Under the pieces are notes generated by a model. That model was not told the DNA's origin. It made no database searches and saw nothing but the letters and a program-made list of their open reading frames with translations. From Sphingopyxis sp. (lineage in GTDB: Bacteria; Pseudomonadota; Alphaproteobacteria; Sphingomonadales; Sphingomonadaceae), in the NCBI RefSeq assembly GCF_016793825.1, contig NZ_JAEULM010000044.1, positions 522,903 through 586,902 on the forward strand: DNA of 64,000 nt, written 5' to 3'. The position numbers and the translations under genes were made by a program. Positions 42,093-50,247 of this stretch are shown piece by piece (the first letter of the stretch is position 1; every line of letters begins with the position of its first letter).

Positions 42093-44072
42093 ATGCAGTT
42101 CAGCGCGTTGGAAAACGCTCCCGGCGAAAAATTCGATCCCGATTTGCATGGATCGGGCGCGCCTACCGAAGTCGATGAAGCCTTCATTCGTCGCGCTTTC
42201 GATCACGCCAATCTGAACGTTCTGCGTATCGCTCTATTCCAGCATACCGGGGACCCCGAACTCGCGGCGATGAAGGTCATCAAGCATTCGCGCGCGGGTA
42301 GCCCATTCCTCTTCTCTATCCTTTCCCCCGAAGACGATGAGCGGGTCCGGCAAAAGGCGCTGGCATATCTGTTATCGAACGCGGCTGCCGCCATGCGGAA
42401 ACCCGACCGGGCCGAGGCGGGGTATCTGATGGAGCTGTTCACGGGAGACAGCCTTCGCCCGTCCGAACGCGATTTCGGGTGGGAGGAGCTGGCGTTCGAG
42501 GGTTTTCCCAGAGCGGCGGCCTGGACGCGCCGGCCATCGCCGGAGGTGATCGCAAATTATAATGTGACCATCATCGGCGCCGGATTCAGCGGATTGATCG
42601 CCGCGATCCAACTCGAAGCTCTCGGGATAAGTTACCAGATCATCGAGCGGCAAACGGGGCTCGGCGGCACCTGGTTCCTCAACGATTATCCCGATGCGCG
42701 TGTCGACATCACGAGCTTTCTCTATCAGTTCAAGTTCGAGAAGGCCTATCCGTGGAAAAGCTATTTCGCGACGCAGGCGGAACTACGTGATTATGTCGAT
42801 TATATCGTCGACAAATACCGGCTTCGCGACCGGATTTCGCTCGGGACCAAAGTGACGCACGCCGAATGGTCGGCGGCGGAAGCGAAATGGATTGTGCAAA
42901 TCGAGAAACCCGACGGCACGCCCGAAACGCTCCGCAGCAATTTCGTCATCAGCGCAAGCGGCCTCTTCAGTACGCCGAAGCTGCCCGACATACCGGGTAT
43001 CGGCGATTTCAAGGGGGAGATGTTCCACTCGACGGCGTGGAACCACGGCTATGATTACAGCGGCAAGCGTGTCGCCGTCGTCGGTACCGGTTCGACGGGT
43101 TCGCAGCTCGTCCACGGCGTTGCCGAGAAGGCGGAATCGCTGACCATATTCCAGCGGACGCCGAACTGGGTCACCGGCATCCCGGGATACCGGAACCGGG
43201 TCGAACCCGAGAAGCGCTGGCTGCTCGACAATATGCCGGGCTATGCCCAGTGGTACAGCTATAGCCATCATATATCGCAGCTACAGATGCAGGCGTTTCA
43301 CCGCATCGATCGAGACTGGCAGGCGAAGGGGGGACTGATCAACGAGAAGAACGACCAGCTTCGCGAAGGGCTGAAAAGCTTTATCCGCAAGCAGGTCGGC
43401 GATCGCGACGATCTCTACGAAAAGCTCGTCCCCGACTTCGCCCCCATTTCGCGGCGCCTTGTGGTCGACAACGGATTCTATCGCACGCTGGTCCGCCCGA
43501 ATGTGACGCTCGAGACGAGCGGGATCGACCGCTTCACGGCAACGGGCATTATCGACAACCAGGGAGTCGAGCGATCGTTCGATCTTGTGGTGCTGTGTGC
43601 GGGCTTCAAGGTGTCGCAATATCTGTGGCCGGTCGATTATGTCGGTCGCGACGGGATCCGGTTGCAGGACAATTGGGCGCCGGACGGCGCCCGGGCGCAC
43701 ATGACGATGACGATGCCGGGTTTCCCGAACTTCTTCATGCTCTATGGCCCCAACGCCGGGGTTCGGGCGGGCAGCTTTCACACATGGGTCGAGATTTTTT
43801 CGCGCTACATCTGCAACCTGATCACCCACGTGATCGAGAGCGGAAACCGCACGGTCGAGGTCACACGCGAGGCCTATCAATCCTATAACGACCGGCTCGA
43901 TGCCGAGATGCGGGAAATGTTGTGGGAGGAGGAAAAGGGCGGCGGCGGCAGCTATTATGTCAATGAGTTCGGCCGCTCGGGCGTCAACATGCCTTGGACG
44001 CTCCAAGCCTTCTATGAAATGGTCCGCACGCCCGACTTCGCGGATTTCCGACTGACGGGACAACAAGAGTGA
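42093..44072 (+). CDS. Baeyer-Villiger monooxygenase with N-terminal extension (HAPMO-like)
   Basis: About 659 residues from the ATG at 42093 behind GGGAGAG. Residues 1-155 form a helical extension unlike small BVMOs but like 4-hydroxyacetophenone monooxygenase (640 residues). Then FAD Rossmann GAGFSG (162-167), ERQTGLGGTWFLNDYPDARVD, the BVMO fingerprint F-x-G-x-x-x-H-x-x-x-W at 306 (FKGEMFHSTAWNHG) and the NADPH Rossmann GTGSTGSQ. FHSTAWNHG differs from the usual HTxxWP in lacking Pro. The enzyme inserts oxygen beside a ketone to give an ester or lactone. First gene of a tightly overlapping five-gene operon under operator copy 4; an aryl or cyclic ketone is the likely substrate. Confidence 0.9.
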   Translation: MQFSALENAPGEKFDPDLHGSGAPTEVDEAFIRRAFDHANLNVLRIALFQHTGDPELAAMKVIKHSRAGSPFLFSILSPEDDERVRQKALAYLLSNAAAAMRKPDRAEAGYLMELFTGDSLRPSERDFGWEELAFEGFPRAAAWTRRPSPEVIANYNVTIIGAGFSGLIAAIQLEALGISYQIIERQTGLGGTWFLNDYPDARVDITSFLYQFKFEKAYPWKSYFATQAELRDYVDYIVDKYRLRDRISLGTKVTHAEWSAAEAKWIVQIEKPDGTPETLRSNFVISASGLFSTPKLPDIPGIGDFKGEMFHSTAWNHGYDYSGKRVAVVGTGSTGSQLVHGVAEKAESLTIFQRTPNWVTGIPGYRNRVEPEKRWLLDNMPGYAQWYSYSHHISQLQMQAFHRIDRDWQAKGGLINEKNDQLREGLKSFIRKQVGDRDDLYEKLVPDFAPISRRLVVDNGFYRTLVRPNVTLETSGIDRFTATGIIDNQGVERSFDLVVLCAGFKVSQYLWPVDYVGRDGIRLQDNWAPDGARAHMTMTMPGFPNFFMLYGPNAGVRAGSFHTWVEIFSRYICNLITHVIESGNRTVEVTREAYQSYNDRLDAEMREMLWEEEKGGGGSYYVNEFGRSGVNMPWTLQAFYEMVRTPDFADFRLTGQQE

Positions 44073-44779
44073 CGCGCCCCGTCGAGCCCGCACGAAAAAA
44101 GCGCCTTGAGGAGAGCTTCATCAAGCATGCCGCGCTCGCAAGGTTTCATCGATGGTGTGCACTCGATGGTCATGCCGTCCAATCTTCCGCGGTCGAGATA
44201 TTGCCAGGCGGTCGAATCACGGTGGCGGCGGAACTCGGGAGCGACGATCCCCGCACAAACCCCACCCGTTGCCACGCCGAAATGACGGCGCTCGACCCAA
44301 CGCTTCCCCATCTGGTCAATGTCGACGGTGCGCCTGCGCCGGCAGACGCCTCCCCTTTCAATGCGCGCAACCGGTTGCTCAGCCTGATCCATTATTTCAC
44401 GAGTCTCGTCGAGAATCCCGCTCGCGATCCCGCGCCGTTCCGCGAACTTCTGGCGGATAATTTCGCGCTGCATTACGTCGATCCGCCGGTCAGCAGCTTC
44501 GCCATGCTCAACGACTGGGTGACCGGCCGGCTCGCCTCGGTTGTCGCCAGCAATCACATGATCCACGATGTTTCGTTCGATACGGTTGGCGACGGCGAAT
44601 ATCTCGTGACCGTCGCCATGGAATCCGAAGCGCTCTTTCCCGACGGCAGCGGCATCATCAGCAAGAACCGGCAGAGCTGGCGCGTGATCGACGACGCATC
44701 CGAACGCTTTGCCCGGATCGCCGAAATCCGGATCGAGCGCGACGACGTGCGCCGCTTCGACCTGCCCGAGACGAATTGA
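44069..44779 (+). CDS. NTF2/SnoaL-fold protein A
   Basis: About 236 residues from a GTG whose GTGA overlaps the monooxygenase stop. Residues ~95-236 look like a SnoaL/NTF2-type domain (NRLLSLIHYFTSLVENPARDPAPFRELLADNFALHYVDPPVSSFAMLNDWV ... YLVTVAMESEALFPDGSG ... QSWRVIDDASERFARIAEIRIER). The first ~90 residues hold an FIKHAALARFHRWCALDGHAVQSSAVEILPGGRITVAAELGSD segment that I do not recognise. Members of this fold are isomerases, dehydratases, epoxide hydrolases or non-catalytic binding proteins. No signal peptide. Function unknown; operon position suggests a step or chaperone role between BVMO and the quinoprotein. Confidence 0.7.
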   Translation: MTRPVEPARKKRLEESFIKHAALARFHRWCALDGHAVQSSAVEILPGGRITVAAELGSDDPRTNPTRCHAEMTALDPTLPHLVNVDGAPAPADASPFNARNRLLSLIHYFTSLVENPARDPAPFRELLADNFALHYVDPPVSSFAMLNDWVTGRLASVVASNHMIHDVSFDTVGDGEYLVTVAMESEALFPDGSGIISKNRQSWRVIDDASERFARIAEIRIERDDVRRFDLPETN

Positions 44780-44781
44780 CC

Positions 44782-47004
44782 ATGATGCCGCGCGTCGTCG
44801 CGTTGCTCGCCTTGCCGCTTCTGCTGCCGATGCTCGCCGGCTGCGGGCCGGATAAGCGCGAGGCAGGCGCCATTTCGACCGAGCGATTGCTGACGAGCGA
44901 CAGCGCCCCCGAGGACTGGCTGACAGGCGGGCGCGACTGGCAGCAAAGCTATTATTCGCCTCTGAAGCAGATCGACCGCAACAATGTGGGCCGCCTTGGC
45001 TTTGCCTGGGAATATGACATTGAAACGACCGACGGGTTCGAGGCGACCCCGATCGTCGTCGACGGAACGATGTACAGCAGCGGTCCCAAGGGTGCGGTCT
45101 ATGCGCTCGACGCGAAAACCGGCCGCGCACTGTGGACCTTTATGCCCGACATCGACCCCGGGATCATGCAAAAGCTGTGCTGCGGGGTCGTCAATCGCGG
45201 CGTCGCGGTGTGGAAAGGCAAAGTCTATGTCGCCTCGCTCGACGGCTATCTTTACGCGCTGAATGCCGCATCGGGCGCCATCGTGTGGAAGGCCGACACG
45301 ATCACCGAACGGCAGCGCGGCTATTCGATCACGGGCGCGCCGCAAGTCGCGGGCGACGTGGTGGTCATCGGCAACGGCGGCGCCGAGCTCGACGCGCGCG
45401 GCTATATCACCGCCTATGACCTGGACACGGGGAAGCAGGCGTGGCGCTTTTTCACGGTGCCGGGCGATCCCGCGAAAGGTTTCGAGCATCCCGAACTTGC
45501 GATGGCCGCGAAGACCTGGGACCCGCATAGCCGCTGGGACGTCGGCCTTGGCGGCACGGCATGGGATGCGATGGTCTGGGATCCCAAGCTGAATATTCTT
45601 TATGTGGGGACCGGCAATGCCGCCCCCTGGTATCGAAAACTGCGCAGCCCCGCGGGCGGCGACAATCTGTTCCTATCGTCGATCCTCGCCATCGATCCGA
45701 GAAGCGGGCGACTGCTCTGGCACTATCAGACCACCCCCGCCGAAAGCTGGGACTATACGGCAACGCAGAAGATGATCCTCGCCGACCTGCGGATCGGAGG
45801 CCGATTGCGGCAGGTCCTGATGCAGGCGCCGAAGAACGGATTCTTCTATGTTCTCGATCGCAAGAGCGGCGAATTGCTGTCCGCCAAACCCTATGTGCCG
45901 GTCAATTGGGCCAGCCATGTCGACATGGAGACGGGGCGGCCGGTCGAGACGGGGCAAGGCGATTATTCGACAGGGCCCAGGCTGATATTCCCCGGCAGCG
46001 CCGGCGGGCATAATTGGCAGCCCATGTCGTTCAGCCCCGCGACCGGGCTGGTCTATATTCCCGCCTATCAATTCCCGATGATCTTTGCGCTGCCGCCGGG
46101 AAAATTCGCTTATCAGAAGGGCGGCGCGAATACCGCGGTGTCGGTGGTCTTTCCGACCCCGGGACCGTTTGGGCTGGATGGCGAAGCCGCAAAAGACCTG
46201 CCGCCGATCGCCGAGTTGGCGAAGGGTCAGCCCGATTATCGTCCGCGCGGATTCCTGATCGCATGGGACCCCGTTGCCGCAAAGGAGGTCTGGCGGGTCG
46301 ATACGTCGGGACCATGGGCGGGCCAGTTCTTCGCGAGCTGGAACGGCGGCGGCGTAATGACGAGCGCCGGCGGCCTGCTTTTTCAGGGCCGCAGCACCGG
46401 CGAACTCGCGATTCTCGATTCCGCGAGCGGTCGATCATTGGGCACCATCGCCGTCGGTACGAGCATGATGGCCGCGCCGATGACCTACAGCATCGACGGC
46501 GTACAATATGTCGCGATCATGGCCGGGCTCGGCGGTGCGTTCGGGCGTACCAGCCTGCCCGGCACAGCGGCTTATGCCTATGGCAATCGCGGACGCATCG
46601 TCGCCTTCAGGCTGGGCGGCGGCGCGGTGCCGAAGCGCCCTCCCCTTCGTCACGACGCGCCCGTGCTGGTGCCGCCGCCGGTACCCCGACAGGGAACCGC
46701 CGCGGATCAGCAGGCCGGCGCCCGGTTGTTCCAGCGAAACTGTGCGATATGCCATGCCGCGGCGGGCGGGAAAGTGCCCGACCTCTCCCGAATGTCTGCG
46801 CAGACGCATCGCGACTTCATGGCAATCGTTCTGGAGGGCACGCGGGCGGCGAAGGGGATGGGCAATTTCAGCGGTGTGCTGTCGCGGTCGGACGCCGAGC
46901 GGATCCATCAGGCCCTGATCGAACAACAGTGGAAAATCTATGAGGCGGCGACGAAAACAGCCGCACCGCATTCGGTGAACAAAGGGAGTGGAAAGAGTGA
47001 CTGA
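44782..47004 (+). CDS. quinohemoprotein (PQQ + cytochrome c) alcohol dehydrogenase, predicted lipoprotein
   Basis: About 740 residues. An N-terminal signal with lipobox L-A-G-C (C21) predicts lipid anchoring. The eight-bladed PQQ propeller contains the adjacent Cys pair (C133-C134 in KLCCGVVNRG), repeated tryptophan-docking motifs (e.g. YALDAKTGRALWTF, YALNAASGAIVWKAD) and the catalytic Asp D324 in SWDYTATQ. The C-terminal cytochrome c domain has C654-A-I-C657-H658 and axial M693 in KGMGNF. This is the type II alcohol dehydrogenase layout: periplasmic oxidation of an alcohol to an aldehyde, electrons leaving through haem c. No PQQ synthesis genes are in the window. Start ATG 44782 two bases after the previous stop. 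Confidence 0.92.
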   Translation: MMPRVVALLALPLLLPMLAGCGPDKREAGAISTERLLTSDSAPEDWLTGGRDWQQSYYSPLKQIDRNNVGRLGFAWEYDIETTDGFEATPIVVDGTMYSSGPKGAVYALDAKTGRALWTFMPDIDPGIMQKLCCGVVNRGVAVWKGKVYVASLDGYLYALNAASGAIVWKADTITERQRGYSITGAPQVAGDVVVIGNGGAELDARGYITAYDLDTGKQAWRFFTVPGDPAKGFEHPELAMAAKTWDPHSRWDVGLGGTAWDAMVWDPKLNILYVGTGNAAPWYRKLRSPAGGDNLFLSSILAIDPRSGRLLWHYQTTPAESWDYTATQKMILADLRIGGRLRQVLMQAPKNGFFYVLDRKSGELLSAKPYVPVNWASHVDMETGRPVETGQGDYSTGPRLIFPGSAGGHNWQPMSFSPATGLVYIPAYQFPMIFALPPGKFAYQKGGANTAVSVVFPTPGPFGLDGEAAKDLPPIAELAKGQPDYRPRGFLIAWDPVAAKEVWRVDTSGPWAGQFFASWNGGGVMTSAGGLLFQGRSTGELAILDSASGRSLGTIAVGTSMMAAPMTYSIDGVQYVAIMAGLGGAFGRTSLPGTAAYAYGNRGRIVAFRLGGGAVPKRPPLRHDAPVLVPPPVPRQGTAADQQAGARLFQRNCAICHAAAGGKVPDLSRMSAQTHRDFMAIVLEGTRAAKGMGNFSGVLSRSDAERIHQALIEQQWKIYEAATKTAAPHSVNKGSGKSD

Positions 47005-47947
47005 AAACTTCGCATCCCGGCCGGCCTATGCCGAAGCCGACAACGGCGACTACAATACGGCGGTTTCGATGCTGTTTCGCTGGTGGGGGCTGTTCGAAGC
47101 ACCGGCGGGGGTCGATATTTCGCCCTTCTACGCCGACCTTTTCGCCGATGACGTGCATATCGACCTGCCCGACGGCGGGGTCGACATCACGGGGGTCGAT
47201 GCGATCCAGGCCACGATGGCAGCGCTTCCCGCAGGCATCCGCCGATCGCACGCGATCAACCATGACGACATTCAGGTTACGGCGCTGGGTGACGGCCTCT
47301 ATCGGCTTCAGGCCAACTACACGTATCAGCTCGAGACCGACGGCAAACTCGTCAGCGGCCATAGTCATTGCGACAACATCCTGCGGAAGGTCGCACCGGC
47401 CCGAATGGTCTATACGCGCGTGTCCGGCGGCCTTGGCGACACGTTCGGGCGGCCCGAATTCGTCGACAGCTATGTCGAGAACAGGATCAAGGCGGTCCTC
47501 ATCCAGTGGCAAGCCGTCATGGATACGTTGAACGGCGATGCCGCGCCGCTGGAAGAACTGGTCATGCCCCGGCTCGAATTCCATGGCCTGATCTCGTCAA
47601 AACAGGATCAGAGCGACGGCCGGGCCGAGACGGTCACCGACTTCAAGGAAATGAAGGGCATATTGGCGGGCACCGACGGCAGCGAAGACACAATCATTCG
47701 CGGCTTCGAGGGTGTGCAGGAATGGTTCGCCACGGGACCGGCGCTGCTCAAGTCGAACATCCACCGCTTCGAAACGATCGCCATCACGCCGCTTCCCGAC
47801 AACCGCTTCGAAACGACGGCGTGTTTCGGTTGGTACGCCGAGACGCTGAGCGGAGTCCCGATCGAGCTGCACCAGCCGCTGACCTGGATCATCGTCGAAC
47901 GCGGCGAGAAATATATGCGGCTCGAAGCGCTGCGGCCGCATGACTGA
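46997..47947 (+). CDS. tandem NTF2/SnoaL-fold protein B
   Basis: About 316 residues from the GTG at 46997 (GGAAAGA just upstream), overlapping the quinoprotein stop by eight bases; a GTG at 46988 is the alternative. Two related halves: residues ~25-150 (YNTAVSMLFRWWGLFEAPAGVDISPFYADLFADDVHIDLPDGGVDITGVDAIQATMAALP) and ~170-310 (DGDAAPLEELVMPRLEFHGLISS ... ETVTDFKEMKGILAG ... HRFETIAITPLPDNRFETTACFGWYAETLSGVPIELHQPLTWIIVERGEKYMRLEALRP), each with the strand-rich SnoaL pattern. No signal peptide. I do not recognise a characterised homologue. It ends in an overlap with the SDR gene, so it is a fixed member of the operon. Confidence 0.72.
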   Translation: MTENFASRPAYAEADNGDYNTAVSMLFRWWGLFEAPAGVDISPFYADLFADDVHIDLPDGGVDITGVDAIQATMAALPAGIRRSHAINHDDIQVTALGDGLYRLQANYTYQLETDGKLVSGHSHCDNILRKVAPARMVYTRVSGGLGDTFGRPEFVDSYVENRIKAVLIQWQAVMDTLNGDAAPLEELVMPRLEFHGLISSKQDQSDGRAETVTDFKEMKGILAGTDGSEDTIIRGFEGVQEWFATGPALLKSNIHRFETIAITPLPDNRFETTACFGWYAETLSGVPIELHQPLTWIIVERGEKYMRLEALRPHD

Positions 47948-48761
47948 CATGCGCCTGAACGATCATGGCGCGGTTGTGACCGGCGGCGCATCGGGCATCG
48001 GCGCTGCAATCGTCCGCCGCTTCGTCGCCGAGGGCGCGAAGGTCGTCATCGTCGACGTCAACGAGGATCTCGGCGCCGCGCTCCTCGGCGAGATCGGCGA
48101 GGAGTATGGGTGCTATATTCGCTGCGACGTCGGCAAGGCCGATCAGGTCGAGGCGATGGTCGATGCGGCCGACCGATGGTTGTCGGCTGCCGGAACCGGG
48201 CTCGACATATTGGTCAACAATGCCGCCATCGGCGGCAATGGCCAGACGCCGGATATGAGCATCGAAACCTGGCTTCGCGTGATCGAGGTCGATCTCCACG
48301 CGGTCTTCTTTGCCTGCCGCAGGGCGATTCCTTTGATGCGCAAGCAAGGCGGCGGCGCGATCGTCAACACGGCCTCGATCTCGGGAATACGCGGCGACCG
48401 CGGCTTTTCGCCGTATAGCGCCGCCAAGGCGGCAGTGATCAATTACACCCGTACGCTGGCGCTCGACCACGGGGTCGACAATATCCGCGTCAATGCGCTG
48501 TGCCCGGGCCTGGTCGACACGCCGATCCTGGCCGGCGCCCTCGACGCCCTGCCCGCCTTTACCAGGGATTACATGCGCAGCCTGCCGCTGGGCCGGGCCG
48601 GACGCCCCGAAGAGATCGCGAATGCCGCACTGTTTCTGGCGTCCGACGAAGCCTCCTATGTCACCGGGACGACGCTGGTGGTGGACGGCGGACGCCTCGC
48701 CGGCACCGGCCAGCCCAACATCGAAGACTGGCTCGCCAGCAAGGCAGAACAGGCTGGTTGA
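47940..48761 (+). CDS. SDR-family oxidoreductase (classical)
   Basis: About 273 residues. NAD(P)-binding TGGASGIG (14-21), acidic VDVNED after beta-2 (favouring NAD+), ILVNNAAIGG, catalytic Ser in NTASISGIRG and Y-x-x-x-K in YSAAKAAVINYTRTLA, and the PGLVDTPI region. Terminal LASDEASYVTGTTLVVDGG is the standard C-terminal signature. Start ATG at 47940 overlaps the preceding stop by eight bases; ATG 47949 is possible. Last gene of the BVMO-quinoprotein operon. Probably interconverts an alcohol and ketone, for example making the ketone substrate of the Baeyer-Villiger enzyme. Confidence 0.93.
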   Translation: MTDMRLNDHGAVVTGGASGIGAAIVRRFVAEGAKVVIVDVNEDLGAALLGEIGEEYGCYIRCDVGKADQVEAMVDAADRWLSAAGTGLDILVNNAAIGGNGQTPDMSIETWLRVIEVDLHAVFFACRRAIPLMRKQGGGAIVNTASISGIRGDRGFSPYSAAKAAVINYTRTLALDHGVDNIRVNALCPGLVDTPILAGALDALPAFTRDYMRSLPLGRAGRPEEIANAALFLASDEASYVTGTTLVVDGGRLAGTGQPNIEDWLASKAEQAG

Positions 48762-48767
48762 CCGCCG

Positions 48768-50237
48768 TCAGGCGACAGCGCCCGGCAGCCCGTCGAGCAG
48801 GATGGTTTTGGTCTCCAGATAGGCCATCAGCCCGTCGGGACCGCCTTCGCGCCCGATCCCCGATTGTTTGTAGCCGCCAAAGGGCACGCCCAGTTCCAGC
48901 TTGATGCCGTTCTGATTCATCGTCCCCGTGCGTACCCGGCGAGCGATATCGTAGGCGGCATCGACATCGTGCGTCAGCACGGCGCCCGACAGCCCGAAAC
49001 GGCTCTCGTTCGCGATCCGGATCGCGTCGTCCTCGTCCTCCGCCGGTATCAGGCACAGCACCGGGCCGAAAATCTCCTCCTGCGCGATACGTGAGCGGTT
49101 ATCGACATTGGCGAACAGCGTCGGTTCGATGAAATAGCCGCGGTTCAGATGCGCAGGGCGCTCGCCGCCCGTGATCAGGTCGGCGGTCAGCCGGCCCTCG
49201 GCAATATAACCCTCGACCTTCTCCAGCTGCCGCTTCATCGCCACTGGACCCATTTGCGTTTCGGGGTCGGTGCTGGCGCCGACGCGGATCTTGCGCATTT
49301 CGTCGGCAATCGCCTCGGCCAGTGCGTCGTGGCGCTTGCGCGGTACGATCGCGCGGCTCAGCATCGCACAGACCTGCCCGCTCATCATGCTGATCGTCCC
49401 GGCAAGCAGCGCCGCTGCGTCCGCCGTGGGAAAATCGTCGCGGACGATGGCGGCGGACTTGCCACCCAGCTCCAGCGTGCAGCGGGCAACACGGCCCGCG
49501 CACACCGCGCCGATATGCTTGCCTGTGGCGGTCGAGCCGGTGAAGCTGACCTTGTCGACGCCGTCATGACGGACCAGATAATCGGCAGCGTCACGATGAC
49601 CGCAAACGAGATTGAGTACCCCCGGCGGAAGCTCCGCCGCCTCGGCCGCTTCGGCGATGATGTAAGCCTCGAGCGGCGTCTCGGGAGCAGGCTTCATGAC
49701 GACGGTGCAGCCTGCGAGCAGCGCGTTCGCAACCTTGGCGGCCATGATGAAATAGGGCGCATTCCACGGCGCGATGGCGGCCACGACCCCGACAGGCTCA
49801 CGCCGGACTATCACCTCGCCGACCATTTGCCCGGCCCGGCGGCTTTCGAATTCGAAGCTGTCCGCCATCGCGGCGATGCCGGAAAACGTCATTGTCGCAA
49901 GCGTCGTCATGCCAGGCGCATGGGTGGCAAGACCCCCGACCTGCCCGGTCCACGCCTGTGCCAGCCGCGGCTCGGCTGCCGTCAGATAGGCGGCCATCTT
50001 GTGCAGGAAGGCCGCGCGTTCGCCCGGCGACATATCGGGCCAGGGTCCCTTGTCGAAGGCGTCGCGCGCCGCCTCGACCGCGCGGTCCATATCTGCTTTG
50101 CTCCCCTCGGCGACGCCCGCGACTTCGGCCTCGCTGTCGGGCGAGACGATGGCGATCCGGCCGCCCCCCGCGGCCGGACCCCATTCGCCCCCGATAAACA
50201 GACAATCGGGATGCCGGGCGATCGCCGCGATCGTCAT
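48768..50237 (-). CDS. aldehyde dehydrogenase
   Basis: About 489 residues, ALDH superfamily. Catalytic E256 in LELGGKS and nucleophile C290 in MMSGQVCAM; cofactor strand FTGSTATGKHIG; VAAIAPWNAPYFIMAAKVANALLAG and the C-terminal GGYKQSGIGREGG confirm it. Converts an aldehyde to the acid with NAD(P)+, the logical step after the quinoprotein alcohol dehydrogenase, whose operon it faces tail to tail (six bases from the SDR stop). It is the second gene of a minus-strand unit whose first gene is a TBDR ending ten bases upstream. Confidence 0.94.
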   Translation of the reverse strand: MTIAAIARHPDCLFIGGEWGPAAGGGRIAIVSPDSEAEVAGVAEGSKADMDRAVEAARDAFDKGPWPDMSPGERAAFLHKMAAYLTAAEPRLAQAWTGQVGGLATHAPGMTTLATMTFSGIAAMADSFEFESRRAGQMVGEVIVRREPVGVVAAIAPWNAPYFIMAAKVANALLAGCTVVMKPAPETPLEAYIIAEAAEAAELPPGVLNLVCGHRDAADYLVRHDGVDKVSFTGSTATGKHIGAVCAGRVARCTLELGGKSAAIVRDDFPTADAAALLAGTISMMSGQVCAMLSRAIVPRKRHDALAEAIADEMRKIRVGASTDPETQMGPVAMKRQLEKVEGYIAEGRLTADLITGGERPAHLNRGYFIEPTLFANVDNRSRIAQEEIFGPVLCLIPAEDEDDAIRIANESRFGLSGAVLTHDVDAAYDIARRVRTGTMNQNGIKLELGVPFGGYKQSGIGREGGPDGLMAYLETKTILLDGLPGAVA

Positions 50238-50247
50238 CGCCCGACCC

